Of a stretch of 64,000 nt of DNA, positions 17,088 through 25,902 are shown piece after piece. Origin of the DNA: Defluviitoga tunisiensis (GTDB lineage: Bacteria > Thermotogota > Thermotogae > Petrotogales > Petrotogaceae); contig NZ_LN824141.1 of the NCBI RefSeq assembly GCF_000953715.1, positions 618,676 to 682,675 of the forward strand. The letters run 5' to 3'. Under the pieces are notes generated by a model. That model saw only the letters and a list, made by a program, of their open reading frames with translations. It was not told the DNA's origin and made no database searches. The translations under genes and the position numbers were made by a program. Positions within the stretch are counted from its first letter, which is position 1. Each line of letters starts with the position of its first letter.

Positions 17088-18009
17088 ACAACTTATACAT
17101 CGATTTAAAGCTAAAGATAAAGTAGCTTTAGCTAAGATGATATCTCTTGTAGAAAACAATATAATTGAATCGTGGGATATAATATCAAAATTGCAATCAG
17201 ATTCTCCGCCTAAAAATTCTTATGTTATAGGAATAACAGGGAGTTCCGGAGTTGGAAAAAGCACATTTATTTCTAGACTAGTTCAATTATTTGTAGAAAG
17301 CGAAGAGAAAATAGGAATAATATTGATAGATCCGAGTAGTCCTTTTTCTGGAGGAGCTTTTTTAGGGGACAGGATAAGAATGTTTGAACTTTCCAAATTT
17401 TCGAATGTATATATAAGAAGCGTAGCGAGTAGAGGTGCACTTGGTGGATTATGTAACTCAATTTATGACATTATAGATATTATGAAATCATTTGGTTTCG
17501 ATAAAATAATTGTTGAAACGGTTGGAGCAGGACAAACAGAAACCGAAATTTTTTATGCTTGTGATTCAGTTATTTTGATATTGTCTCCCGATTCAGGAGA
17601 TGAGGTACAGATTTTTAAAGCAGGGATTATGGAAATAGCTGATTGTTATGTAGTAAATAAAATTGATCTACCTTCTTCTAAAAAGTTTATGGTGCAAATG
17701 GAAAATTTTATCAATTCTGAAAAGAATATTCAAAAGAAGTTATTCGGTGTAAGTGCCTTAGAAAACAAGGGATTAGATAAGATAAAAACCTGGATAGAAT
17801 TGCAACAAAAAGAAGAAAAAGAGAATACTCCAAAAAAAGAAATAAGGAGAAAAATACGAGTAAAAAATTATCTTACAAATGCCATTGAAAATATAATAAA
17901 TGAATTATCAAATGATAATAATGATGATATATATTCTTTAAGAAATAAAGTGTTGAATTTTTTGTGCGGTAAATTAGGGGGTGAATGGTACGATGAAAGT
18001 AAAAATTGA
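17065..18009 (+). CDS. meaB: MeaB-type G protein chaperone of methylmalonyl-CoA mutase
   Basis: A 314-residue P-loop GTPase of the ArgK/MeaB family that guards cofactor loading of the B12 mutase. Walker A is GSSGVGKST (about residues 59-67). The family motifs IDPSSPFSGGAFLGDRIRM and VETVGAGQTE are intact, and NKID is the guanine-recognition motif. The TTG start lies inside the preceding B12 subunit gene (23 bp overlap). It overlaps the epimerase gene by 17 bp. The location confirms the mutase assignment. Confidence 0.93.
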   Translation: MQWQEKYEQLIHRFKAKDKVALAKMISLVENNIIESWDIISKLQSDSPPKNSYVIGITGSSGVGKSTFISRLVQLFVESEEKIGIILIDPSSPFSGGAFLGDRIRMFELSKFSNVYIRSVASRGALGGLCNSIYDIIDIMKSFGFDKIIVETVGAGQTETEIFYACDSVILILSPDSGDEVQIFKAGIMEIADCYVVNKIDLPSSKKFMVQMENFINSEKNIQKKLFGVSALENKGLDKIKTWIELQQKEEKENTPKKEIRRKIRVKNYLTNAIENIINELSNDNNDDIYSLRNKVLNFLCGKLGGEWYDESKN

Positions 18010-18391
18010 TCACATAGGTATAGCTGTTAGGTCAATAGAAGAATCACTTAATTTTTATCAAAACCTTCTTGAATTAGAGAAGAGTGGAGAGAAAGTTTTA
18101 GAAGATAGAGGCATAAAAGTAACATTTTTATATATAAATGATGTTAGAATTGAATTAATGGAACCAATCAGAAATGATTCTGAAATTTCTAAATTTTTAG
18201 AAAAAAGGGGTGAAGGAATCCATCATATTGCTTATCAAGTTTCAGATATAGAGCATTTTCTTAAAAAAGCTAAAGAATTGGGATACAAAACATTATCAGA
18301 TAAACCTGAAGTTGGTGCTGAAGGAAATTTGGTGTTTTTTCTACATCCTAAGTCTGTACATGGGATATTAACAGAATTTGTCGAAAAATGA
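17993..18391 (+). CDS. mce: Methylmalonyl-CoA epimerase
   Basis: A 132-residue protein of the glyoxalase/VOC fold that interconverts the (2R) and (2S) forms of methylmalonyl-CoA. Metal ligands are visible in IDHIGIAV, GIHHIAYQV and LTEFVE. ATG at 17993 is preferred, with AGGGGGTG at 17976-17983. A GTG at 17981 overlaps that site. It is the last gene before repeat element copy C. Confidence 0.92.
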   Translation: MKVKIDHIGIAVRSIEESLNFYQNLLELEKSGEKVLEDRGIKVTFLYINDVRIELMEPIRNDSEISKFLEKRGEGIHHIAYQVSDIEHFLKKAKELGYKTLSDKPEVGAEGNLVFFLHPKSVHGILTEFVEK

Positions 18392-18429
18392 AAATTATAG
18401 GAAAGATTATTGATAGATGTTTAAATTTG

Positions 18430-18717
18430 TTATAGTAACTTTTGAAAAATAAGATTTTCTAAAAATGGGTTCAGGGCGGAGCCCTCCCTCTTTCCTAGTT
18501 ACAAGTACCGAAAAGGTCAAAGAAATTCAAATAGTGACTTTTGAAAAATAAAATTTTCTAGAAACGGGTTCAGGGCGGAGCCCTCCCTCTTTTCCAGTTA
18601 CAAGTACCGAAGAAAAGTTTAAATGAACTAAGAGTTAGTAAGTATTTAAAGTAGGAAAATATTTAGCAAAAAAATCAAATACTAAACAGATATAATGCAG
18701 ATTTTAGAATTTCTAAA
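18430..18717 (+). repeat. Dispersed hairpin/promoter repeat element, copy C (two units)
   Basis: Two tandem units with hairpins AGGGC-GGA-GCCCT at 18473-18485 and 18572-18584, a 99 bp period, with nearly identical flanks (ACTTTTGAAAAATAA on the left; CAGTTACAAGTACCGAA on the right of the second). The tail ends in the dyad at 18703-18717. It fills the 361 bp gap between the epimerase and carboxyltransferase genes. Confidence 0.85.
18691..18717 (+). promoter_or_regulatory. Element tail C: -10 box and perfect 15 bp dyad
   Basis: TATAAT (18691-18696), 6 nt, then the perfect dyad TTTAGAATTTCTAAA (18703-18717), ending 35 nt before the carboxyltransferase ATG. No clear -35 at 17 nt. Confidence 0.5.
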
Positions 18718-18752
18718 GACAGTATAAATCTATTAACAGGGGAGGATAACTA

Positions 18753-20309
18753 ATGCCGGATGAAGAAATGCAACAAAAGATAGATGAATATAAAAAAAGG
18801 AAGGACAAGCTTTATCTCGGTGGTGGAAAAGATAGAATAGACAAGCAACATAAACAAGGAAAATTAACGGCTCGTGAAAGAATAAGCCTTCTTGTTGATG
18901 AAGGAACTTTTGAAGAAATAGATATCTTTGTTAAGCATAGATGTACTTATTTTGGGTTAGATCAAAAAGAATTTCCATATGATGGAGTTGTTACTGGATT
19001 TGGAGAAATAAATGGTAAAAAGGTCGCGGTTTTTTCACAAGATTTTACAGTTCAGGGTGGATCATTAGGAGAAATGCATGCTAAAAAGATCATGAAATTG
19101 CAAGATCATGCCTTAAAATATGGTATCCCAATAATAGGAATAAATGATTCTGGAGGCGCTAGAATTCAGGAAGCGGTAGATGCGCTTTATGGTTATGGAG
19201 GAATATTTTATAGAAACACACTATCTTCTGGTGTGATTCCTCAGATCACCATCATAGCTGGACCATGTGCTGGAGGTGCTGTTTATTCGCCAGCTTTAAC
19301 AGATTTTACTATCATGGTTGATAAAACTTCTCAAATGTTTATAACTGGTCCTCAAGTTGTAAAATCTGTAACGGGTGAAGATGTTGACAAGGAAACACTT
19401 GGAGGAGCAAAAATACATAACTCCAAAAGTGGGGTAGCACATCTTTTAGCATCAAATGATGAAGAAGCAATGAAGATAACAAGAAAATTACTATCGTATC
19501 TTCCTCAGAATAATATAGATCCAGTTGAAATTTTTCCTTACGATGAGACTTATAGATTATCAGAAGATATTAATTCAATGGTATCGCCCGATCCTAAAAA
19601 GAGCTATGATGTTAAGAACATAATAGAACTTGTTTTCGATCCTGATAGTTTTTTTGAAATACATCCCCATTTTGCAAAAAATATAGTGGTTGGTTTTGCA
19701 AGACTTCAAGGACAATCAGTAGGAATTATAGCAAATCAACCAAAGATTCTTGCAGGTTCTCTAGACATAGATGCGTCGGATAAAGCCGCTAGGTTCATTC
19801 GATTTTGTGATGCGTTTAATATCCCTATTATAACTCTTGTTGATACCCCCGGTTATTTGCCAGGGGTTAATCAAGAACATGGAGGGATAATAAGGCATGG
19901 TGCCAAACTTTTATATGCATATTCTGAAGCGACTGTTCCTTTAATAACAGTTATATTACGAAAAGCATATGGAGGAGCTTATATTGCAATGGGATCACAA
20001 CATTTAGGTGCCGATTTTGTATTTGCTTGGCCTACTGCAGAAATTGCTGTGATGGGACCTGAAGGGGCTGCAAATATAATATTTGCAAAGGAGATAGAAA
20101 GCTCTGAAAATCCTGAAGATACAAGACAAAAATGCATCCAAGAATATAAAGAGAGATTTTCAAACCCATATGAAGCTGCATCAAGAGGGTATATAGAAGA
20201 TGTTATTGAGCCTAAAGAAACTCGAGAAAAATTAATTAAAGCTCTTTCCGCGTCTTTTTCCAAAGTAGAGTCGAGACCTTCAAAAAAGCATGGCAATATA
20301 CCTTTATAA
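18753..20309 (+). CDS. Acyl-CoA carboxyltransferase (methylmalonyl-CoA decarboxylase alpha / PccB type)
   Basis: A 518-residue biotin-dependent carboxyltransferase with two crotonase-like halves, including INDSGGARIQEAVDAL, IAGPCAGGAVYSPALTDF and TPGYLPGVNQEHGGIIRHGA. It moves carboxyl groups between biotin and propionyl- or methylmalonyl-CoA. Together with the OadG-like gene and the biotin carrier that follow, it looks like a sodium-pumping methylmalonyl-CoA decarboxylase (mmdA) or a propionyl-CoA carboxylase used by the mutase pathway. No biotin carboxylase or membrane beta subunit is present in the window, so the direction cannot be fixed. ATG after GGGGAGG; upstream is element copy C. Confidence 0.9.
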   Translation: MPDEEMQQKIDEYKKRKDKLYLGGGKDRIDKQHKQGKLTARERISLLVDEGTFEEIDIFVKHRCTYFGLDQKEFPYDGVVTGFGEINGKKVAVFSQDFTVQGGSLGEMHAKKIMKLQDHALKYGIPIIGINDSGGARIQEAVDALYGYGGIFYRNTLSSGVIPQITIIAGPCAGGAVYSPALTDFTIMVDKTSQMFITGPQVVKSVTGEDVDKETLGGAKIHNSKSGVAHLLASNDEEAMKITRKLLSYLPQNNIDPVEIFPYDETYRLSEDINSMVSPDPKKSYDVKNIIELVFDPDSFFEIHPHFAKNIVVGFARLQGQSVGIIANQPKILAGSLDIDASDKAARFIRFCDAFNIPIITLVDTPGYLPGVNQEHGGIIRHGAKLLYAYSEATVPLITVILRKAYGGAYIAMGSQHLGADFVFAWPTAEIAVMGPEGAANIIFAKEIESSENPEDTRQKCIQEYKERFSNPYEAASRGYIEDVIEPKETREKLIKALSASFSKVESRPSKKHGNIPL

Positions 20310-20333
20310 CGTTAATTTATTGAGGGATAATAT

Positions 20334-20735
20334 ATGATTAATGTGTGGATGTTAACAATAATGGGTATTTTGATAGTTTTTTCTATATTAATTGTATTGT
20401 ATTTTGTAATAATGTCATTTAAATTGTTCTTTAGACCAAATAAAACAAAGAAAAAACAACAAAATATACCCATTAAAGAACCTATTGAACCATTGAAATT
20501 AAAAAAGATAAAAAGCAAAGAATTAGATTTGACTGAAGAGGAACTGGTTGCGGTTGTTGCTGCGATCAGTATGTATTTTGTTGGTAAAGAGTTTGAAATA
20601 AAAAGTATAACTAGGATGGACCTTCTTTCAGAAAGATATAAAAAAAATAAATTAAAAGACTTCAATAGAACAAAATGGCAGAAACATAATCCTTCAGTTT
20701 CATGGATTCCCTATCGTAAAAAAAGGTGGAGGTAA
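20334..20735 (+). CDS. OadG-like decarboxylase gamma subunit
   Basis: A 133-residue protein with one N-terminal membrane helix (about residues 6-30) and a basic soluble tail. The position between the carboxyltransferase and biotin carrier genes, plus the motif EEELVAVVAAISMYFVG, fits the OadG/MmdD small-subunit family, which anchors the sodium-pumping decarboxylase complex. The C-terminus ends in a basic tryptophan-containing stretch. Sequence similarity in this family is weak, so the assignment relies partly on context. Confidence 0.72.
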   Translation: MINVWMLTIMGILIVFSILIVLYFVIMSFKLFFRPNKTKKKQQNIPIKEPIEPLKLKKIKSKELDLTEEELVAVVAAISMYFVGKEFEIKSITRMDLLSERYKKNKLKDFNRTKWQKHNPSVSWIPYRKKRWR

Positions 20736-20750
20736 TGGAGGTTATCTATT

Positions 20751-21209
20751 ATGAAAAAAAAATTTAAGGTTACTATAAACAACAAAACCTATGAGGTTGA
20801 AGTTGAGGATATTGGCACTGAGCTTTCGATAAGTGAAGATGCACGAACAGAGATTTCAAGAAGGGTAGAAGATGATACGAATATAAAGTCATTAGAAAAG
20901 AGGAAAAAGAAAGAAGCTAAAAAAAGAAAAGAAAAAGAAGTTTTTTCGAAAGAAGTTAATCAATTATCAGAGGAAATGGCATCGACTTCAGGCTCAGAGA
21001 AAGAAGTTAAGGCTCCTCTTCCTGGGATTATTATTGATGTTTTTGTTAGTGAAGGACAGAAGATAAATGTTGGAGACACTTTAGTAGTTATAGAAGCAAT
21101 GAAAATGGAAAATGAGATACCCTCAGAATACAGTGGAACTGTTGAAAAAATTTTTGTTAAAAAAGGAGATACTGTTGAAGGAGATCAAATCTTGATGTTA
21201 ATTAAATAA
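20751..21209 (+). CDS. Biotin carboxyl carrier protein
   Basis: A 152-residue carrier. The C-terminal lipoyl/biotinyl domain has the attachment motif EAMKMENE with the biotinylated Lys at 118, 35 residues from the end as usual. The middle (about 45-75) is highly charged and rich in Lys and Glu, a flexible linker. The N-terminus (KFKVTINNKTYEVEVED) is typical of decarboxylase-type carriers. ATG start after GGAGG. Last gene of the module. Confidence 0.92.
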   Translation: MKKKFKVTINNKTYEVEVEDIGTELSISEDARTEISRRVEDDTNIKSLEKRKKKEAKKRKEKEVFSKEVNQLSEEMASTSGSEKEVKAPLPGIIIDVFVSEGQKINVGDTLVVIEAMKMENEIPSEYSGTVEKIFVKKGDTVEGDQILMLIK

Positions 21210-21261
21210 TATATTATAATAATACATAATATAGTTAATAAATGAGGAAGGGGGTTGTAGC

Positions 21262-22554
21262 ATGCTTAAAAAAAGAACTTTGATTATGGTCATATGTTTG
21301 TTCTTTACTTGTTTGGTTTTTGCTGTTAACTTCGAAATTGGCTTTCAAGGATTTTATGATTTTGAGGAATTTAACGACAGAATAGGAGTAAAGATTTATC
21401 ATTTAGCTCCTAACTTTGATTTTGTAGCTGATATAGGTTTTTACAGTGATGATAAATACAGTTTCTACGAATCAGACTACTATTTCGATCATTACTTTTT
21501 AATTGAAAATGGTTATATTACCTTTCGCAGTTTTAATAACAACATAAAATTTAGTTCAGGAATAAAAGATTTACAGGATGAAATCAACTCACCTTATTCT
21601 TTATTTTTTTCTTCAGAAAAGATATCTCAACCTTACCTAGAATTAGGTTACGAAGATGAGCATATGTTTTATGATACCCGCTGGATTCAGTTAGTTAGTT
21701 CAAGTAATAATTATTTTGATGAACCAAAAAGTATGAATTATAAAACTTATGGACTAAAATTTGGTGATTTTAGATTTGGATATCAAGATGCAGTTGTTTA
21801 CAATAGAGAGTTTGATTTCTTTTATCTTTTTAATCCACTGCCGGTGTATTTTTCACAAGAAATTAGAGCTTCAGAGAACATTATGCCATGGGCAGAGAAA
21901 TCGAAAAACGACAATTCTTTGATGGGTTTTTTCATTGATTATGACAAACCAACTTATTATTTTTATTCTCAAATATTAGTTGATGATTTAAACACTAACA
22001 GGTTCTTTTATCCAGAAAAAGATCAAAATCCCGACAAAATTGCATTTTCTTCCGGAATAACATTTAAAACCAGCGCAGGCAATTTTGGTTTACACGGTGC
22101 CCTTGCTACTCAATATACGTTTGAACCTGGAGGAGGACCTTCATATACAGTATATCCTCTAAATAAATATTACGATAAAATAATTAACTACAAAGAAAAT
22201 TATATTGGTTATAAATATGGAGAAAATGCCGCATCTGTCTTGGTAGATTATCTATACACTTATAAAAATAGATTTGACATATATTCGTCTTTTGAAACAG
22301 TATTCTCGGGAAGTAAATCTCCTACAAAGAATATTGCACCTACACACTTTTTAGATGAAGATACATTAGAAAAATCATTTATTTATACAATTTCAGCAAA
22401 TTTATATTTTAAGTTTTTTGAGCTCAATGCTTCAGCACATGTTGGGAAAATTTTCAATGAACTCACATATGATGATACTAATGATTGCTTTGTTCCAAGC
22501 AATACAGATAAAGATTTACTTAACGTTGACTTAGGATTCAAAGTAAAATTTTAA
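21262..22554 (+). CDS. Exported beta-barrel outer-membrane-like protein
   Basis: A 430-residue protein with a signal peptide (positive MLKKR, hydrophobic core to about residue 21, cleavage near VFA). The mature part alternates short aromatic-rich strands with Asp/Asn turns and ends in Phe (GFKVKF), a classic barrel-sorting signature. I recognise no named family. It may be an outer-sheath porin of the Thermotogota type (inference). It is separate from the carrier gene upstream (52 bp) and carries its own GAAGGGGGT site. Confidence 0.65.
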   Translation: MLKKRTLIMVICLFFTCLVFAVNFEIGFQGFYDFEEFNDRIGVKIYHLAPNFDFVADIGFYSDDKYSFYESDYYFDHYFLIENGYITFRSFNNNIKFSSGIKDLQDEINSPYSLFFSSEKISQPYLELGYEDEHMFYDTRWIQLVSSSNNYFDEPKSMNYKTYGLKFGDFRFGYQDAVVYNREFDFFYLFNPLPVYFSQEIRASENIMPWAEKSKNDNSLMGFFIDYDKPTYYFYSQILVDDLNTNRFFYPEKDQNPDKIAFSSGITFKTSAGNFGLHGALATQYTFEPGGGPSYTVYPLNKYYDKIINYKENYIGYKYGENAASVLVDYLYTYKNRFDIYSSFETVFSGSKSPTKNIAPTHFLDEDTLEKSFIYTISANLYFKFFELNASAHVGKIFNELTYDDTNDCFVPSNTDKDLLNVDLGFKVKF

Positions 22555-22595
22555 TATAATTTTTAAAGAAATAAAATAACAAACTTCATTTTTTC

Positions 22596-22604
22596 TGATA
22601 TAAT
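22596..22604 (+). promoter_or_regulatory. Extended -10 promoter of the rpsF operon
   Basis: TGATATAAT about 89 bp before the rpsF GTG start, leaving an untranslated leader of about 80 nt that carries a hairpin. Confidence 0.5.
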
Positions 22605-22635
22605 CGTACGTGAATTATCAAGAAATAAAATTCCT

Positions 22636-22667
22636 GCCTCTGAAATAAAAATATTAGAATCAGAGGC
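22636..22667 (+). promoter_or_regulatory. rpsF leader hairpin, candidate S6:S18 autoregulatory site
   Basis: GCCTCTGA (22636-22643) pairs with TCAGAGGC (22660-22667) in the leader, 25 nt before the start codon. rpsF leaders in many bacteria bind the S6:S18 complex for feedback control. Whether this stem carries that motif's conserved internal loop needs a covariance search. Confidence 0.35.
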
Positions 22668-22692
22668 CATAGACCATAGGAGGAGGTATACA

Positions 22693-23103
22693 GTGAGCAA
22701 AAGGTATTATGAAACAATGTTTATTATACGGACAGATCTTTCAGAGGAAGAAAGAGAAAATTTAGCGCAAAAGGTTAAAAACTTCATCGAAGAAAGAATA
22801 GACGGTGAGGTCGAAGAGTTTACAAGATGGGGTGTCAGAAGATTAGCGTATAGAACCCAGAAAGGCAAATTTACCGAAGGCGATTACACCTACATAATCT
22901 TTAAGGCAGAACCAGATAAACTTAAAGAATTAGAAAGTTTCTATAGGGTAACGCAAGAAATATTTCGATATCAAACTATCAGGAGAGAAGATCTAGAGAA
23001 AAAGCAAAAAATAAGACAAAAAGAATCTAAAATAAAGGTAGAGGAGCCTGTACAAGTTATCGAAGAAGATAATAAAGAAAATAGCGAATCAGAGAATGAA
23101 TAA
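22693..23103 (+). CDS. rpsF: 30S ribosomal protein S6
   Basis: A 136-residue S6 homologue that binds 16S rRNA with S18 in the small-subunit platform. It opens with RYYETMFIIRTDLSEEE, and the RRLAYRTQKGKFTEGDY segment is characteristic. The acidic tail after about residue 105 is longer than in the core fold and rich in Glu and Lys. GTG start after GGAGGAGGT. First gene of the rpsF-ssb-rpsR operon. Confidence 0.97.
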   Translation: MSKRYYETMFIIRTDLSEEERENLAQKVKNFIEERIDGEVEEFTRWGVRRLAYRTQKGKFTEGDYTYIIFKAEPDKLKELESFYRVTQEIFRYQTIRREDLEKKQKIRQKESKIKVEEPVQVIEEDNKENSESENE

Positions 23104-23121
23104 TAAGCAGGAAGTGATTTA

Positions 23122-23646
23122 ATGTCTATTTCATATAATAAAGTCATTTTGGTAGGGAGATTAACAAAAGACCCAGAGGTAAGGTCTACAGTTAAAGGAG
23201 ATCCTGTTGCCACTTTTAGGCTAGCAGTTGATAGACAATTTTCAAGTGATCCGAATGCAACAGATTTTATAAATATTGTTGCTTTTGGAAAACAGGCAGA
23301 ATTTGCTTCTAACTACCTCAAAAAAGGTAAGTTAATATTAGTTGAAGGATCTCTTCGTATAAATCAATGGACAGATAGAGACAATGTTAGACGGGAAAAA
23401 GCTGAGATTTGGGCTAATAGAATGAACTTTATGGAAACGAAAAAAGATGAAGAAGAAAGAATATACTCTAATACCGATATAATTGTAGAAGAAAGTGTCC
23501 ATAATAACAACGATAACAACAATTTTATTGAAAGTATTGATGATGAAACAGATGCTTCAGATTATGAATTACCAGAATTTGAAACTGATGAGTTGTTTGG
23601 ATTAAATTTTGAAGATTTGGACAAAGACTTATTTTCTGAAGAATAG
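23122..23646 (+). CDS. ssb: Single-stranded DNA-binding protein
   Basis: A 174-residue SSB. An N-terminal OB fold (about residues 1-105; NKVILVGRLTKDPEVR and FINIVAFGKQAEFASNYLKKG) is followed by an acidic, Asn-rich linker and an acidic C-terminus. The tip ends DLDKDLFSEE rather than the usual DDDIPF, so the partner-binding tail is atypical but still acidic with an aromatic residue. It coats single-stranded DNA in replication and repair. It sits between rpsF and rpsR, the standard bacterial order. Confidence 0.95.
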   Translation: MSISYNKVILVGRLTKDPEVRSTVKGDPVATFRLAVDRQFSSDPNATDFINIVAFGKQAEFASNYLKKGKLILVEGSLRINQWTDRDNVRREKAEIWANRMNFMETKKDEEERIYSNTDIIVEESVHNNNDNNNFIESIDDETDASDYELPEFETDELFGLNFEDLDKDLFSEE

Positions 23647-23675
23647 AGCATGAAATAATGGAGGTGCTTATATAA

Positions 23676-23906
23676 ATGGCATATGTTAGAAGGGATAGAA
23701 AAACTGTTAAACGATGTAAATTGTGTCGAGATAACGTAGAATATATTGATTATAAGGACTTAAGACGATTAAGAGAATATATAAATGAAAAAGGAAAGAT
23801 TATACCTAAAAGAATAAACGGGAATTGTGCAAAGCATCAAAGAATGGTTAGAAACGCTATAGAAAGGGCTCGAAAAATGATGCTTTTGCCATATACAAAC
23901 GATTAA
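23676..23906 (+). CDS. rpsR: 30S ribosomal protein S18
   Basis: A 76-residue S18. The early [15 protein letters not shown] pair of cysteines and the block [19 protein letters not shown] are characteristic. It partners S6 in the 30S platform. ATG after GGAGGTG. Last gene of the operon, followed by a terminator at 23931-23955. Confidence 0.97.
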   Translation: MAYVRRDRKTVKRCKLCRDNVEYIDYKDLRRLREYINEKGKIIPKRINGNCAKHQRMVRNAIERARKMMLLPYTND

Positions 23907-23930
23907 TTAAAATGTTATGATATTAAAAAT

Positions 23931-23955
23931 AGATAGAGGGATATACTCTCTATCT
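23931..23955 (+). terminator. Terminator of the rpsF-ssb-rpsR operon
   Basis: AGATAGAG / CTCTATCT stem with a 9 nt loop followed by a run of T residues, 25 nt after the rpsR stop. Confidence 0.8.
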
Positions 23956-24073
23956 TTTTTTTAGTTTCAAGATAACATAGATTTTTTAAATAGCGTATAA
24001 TTAATATATCATAATGTAAAAGATAAGAATTTCGTATGACTAATATGGTAAAATTAAGGAGGTTAAAATATCT

Positions 24074-24523
24074 ATGAAAGTATTGTTGTTAGAAGATGTA
24101 CCAAAATTAGGCAAAAAAGGCGAAATAAAAGAAGTTTCTGATGGTTATGCAAGAAATTATCTTATTCCTAGAAATTTAGCTGTGGAAGCTACCAATGGAT
24201 ATATAAAACATATAGAGGAAAATAAAAAAACAGAAGAAAAAAGGAAACAGAGTATAAAAGAACAAAGCGAAGAAATTTTAGAAAAGCTAAAAGATGTAAC
24301 TGTAGTTATTAAAGTTAAGGCTGGTGAAAAAGGGAAGTTATTTGGGGCAGTTACTTCTCAAGACATAGCTAGCAAAATAGAAGAAATGGTTGGGATACAA
24401 TTTGATAAGACATGGTTTGAAGAGAAAGTTAATTTAAAAGAAGTAGGAACCTATATGGTTAAAATTAAACTGCCACAAGGAGTAAAAGGTGAAATCAAGG
24501 TAGAATTAATACCTGAGAAATAA
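24074..24523 (+). CDS. rplI: 50S ribosomal protein L9
   Basis: A 149-residue L9 with the conserved start [20 protein letters not shown] and [12 protein letters not shown], a long central helix (about residues 40-75) and the C-terminal RNA-binding domain. It lies in its own unit, unlike the common rpsR-rplI linkage, because a terminator separates it from rpsR. A TATAAT box lies at 23996-24001. RNase Z follows 20 bp downstream. Confidence 0.97.
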   Translation: MKVLLLEDVPKLGKKGEIKEVSDGYARNYLIPRNLAVEATNGYIKHIEENKKTEEKRKQSIKEQSEEILEKLKDVTVVIKVKAGEKGKLFGAVTSQDIASKIEEMVGIQFDKTWFEEKVNLKEVGTYMVKIKLPQGVKGEIKVELIPEK

Positions 24524-24543
24524 ATTAACAGGGGTTGTCATAG

Positions 24544-25371
24544 TTGGAGTTTATAATTAAATCTAAGGCGCTTTACACAACATGGGTCTTTTACAAACCA
24601 CAAAGATTACTTTTTGATGCAGGAGAAGGTGTGAGCTCAGAGCTAGGTAATAAGATATATGGCATTGAAAAAATTATTCTTACACACTCACACGTTGATC
24701 ATATTGCAGGTTTATGGGGTATAATAAACACACGCAATAACGCGATGGGAAGTAGAAACAAAAAGTTAGAAATATACTATCCCAAAGGTTCTACAAACAT
24801 TATAGAATATCTTGAATTCATAAAGAAAATGAATAAAGGGTTAAGATATCGCTTAGAAACTCATGAGCTAAATTTAACGGATACTATTAATTTGGATAAT
24901 AAGAGATTTTTAAAACCATTCAAAACCAGACATACCCCAGGAGAAGTTTCATTTGGTTATCAGATATTAGAAAAGAGAAAAAGACTGAAATCAATGTATA
25001 GAGATTATCCTCAAGATGTAATAAAAGATTTAATAGTTAATCAAAAGAAAGATATTTTAGAAGAATATGTAGCAAACATTTTAACAATAACCGGAGACGC
25101 TCTACCTATACCCCCTGAATTTGCAAAAAATTGTGAGACATTGATACATGAATGTACTTTTTTTGAAGAGTCGGACAGAAAAATAAGAAATCATACATCT
25201 CTACCTGAACTAAAAAAACTTGTTAAAGCGACTTTCCCAAAAAGATTAATTGTATATCACGTATCTAGTAGGTATAATAGACAAATTAATAAAGTTAAAA
25301 ATGAGTTAAGACTTGAGTTTCCAGATATAGATATAGAGATAGTCCATCCGGAAAAAGTTACAAAAATATAG
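24544..25371 (+). CDS. rnz: Ribonuclease Z, Thermotoga-type short form
   Basis: A 275-residue metallo-beta-lactamase fold tRNA 3' endonuclease. The zinc motif is LTHSHVDHIAG (His48, His50, Asp52, His53), then TRHTPGEVSFGY, ITGDA and LIHECTF. Layout and wording match the Thermotoga maritima enzyme, which cleaves after rather than before the CCA of CCA-encoding pre-tRNAs (established for T. maritima). All tRNA genes in this window encode CCA, which fits. TTG start, with the ribosome binding site AGGGGTTG overlapping closely. Followed within 20 bp by the NfeD gene. Confidence 0.93.
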   Translation: MEFIIKSKALYTTWVFYKPQRLLFDAGEGVSSELGNKIYGIEKIILTHSHVDHIAGLWGIINTRNNAMGSRNKKLEIYYPKGSTNIIEYLEFIKKMNKGLRYRLETHELNLTDTINLDNKRFLKPFKTRHTPGEVSFGYQILEKRKRLKSMYRDYPQDVIKDLIVNQKKDILEEYVANILTITGDALPIPPEFAKNCETLIHECTFFEESDRKIRNHTSLPELKKLVKATFPKRLIVYHVSSRYNRQINKVKNELRLEFPDIDIEIVHPEKVTKI

Positions 25372-25391
25372 TTGAAATGGGGGTTGTTAAT

Positions 25392-25859
25392 ATGGGTCAA
25401 TGGGGTTTATGGGTAATATTTGCTATAATTTTTGCAATTGCAGAAGCCTTAACTCCAACATTCTTTTTTCTATGGTTTGCAATTGGTGCAGGTGCTGCTG
25501 CAATAACCTCTTTGTTTATTGCTTCTGTTTCTTGGAACCTAGCAATTTTTCTGGTTGTTTCATTCACTCTTTGGATTTCTACCAGAAAACTAGTCAAAAA
25601 TTTATACAAGAAATCTACAGATCTAAAAACTTTTCAAGATCAAATTGTTGGAATGAAAGGCAAAATAATAAAAATCAATGAGAATGGCGAAAAAATATTG
25701 GTAAAGATTAAAGGAGATGTATGGCGAGCTTATCCTGATGAAACCGAAAAAGAAAAGTTAGAAGTAGATGATGAAGTCTTGATTACGAAGAGATCGGGGA
25801 ATTTTGTTTATGTAAAAAAAATAAGATCCGAAAACGGTGAAGATAGCAATTTTGAATAA
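25392..25859 (+). CDS. NfeD-like membrane protein
   Basis: A 155-residue protein of the short NfeD type. Three to four hydrophobic segments in the first 75 residues are followed by a C-terminal OB-fold domain (VGMKGKIIKINENGEKILVK and VDDEVLITKRSG). NfeD proteins work with SPFH/stomatin partners, and one is encoded 43 bp downstream. The ATG at 25392 is preferred because GGGGG lies about 10 nt upstream, whereas the ATG at 25377 has no such site. Confidence 0.9.
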   Translation: MGQWGLWVIFAIIFAIAEALTPTFFFLWFAIGAGAAAITSLFIASVSWNLAIFLVVSFTLWISTRKLVKNLYKKSTDLKTFQDQIVGMKGKIIKINENGEKILVKIKGDVWRAYPDETEKEKLEVDDEVLITKRSGNFVYVKKIRSENGEDSNFE

Positions 25860-25902
25860 GCGAATTCCTTAAGTAAGCGTATATAAAAGGGGGGCAAAAG
25901 GT

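Noticed and set aside
18430-18717. CRISPR array
   Set aside because: Only two units, about 100 bp apart, with the inter-hairpin sequence also conserved. There are no unique spacers and no cas genes.
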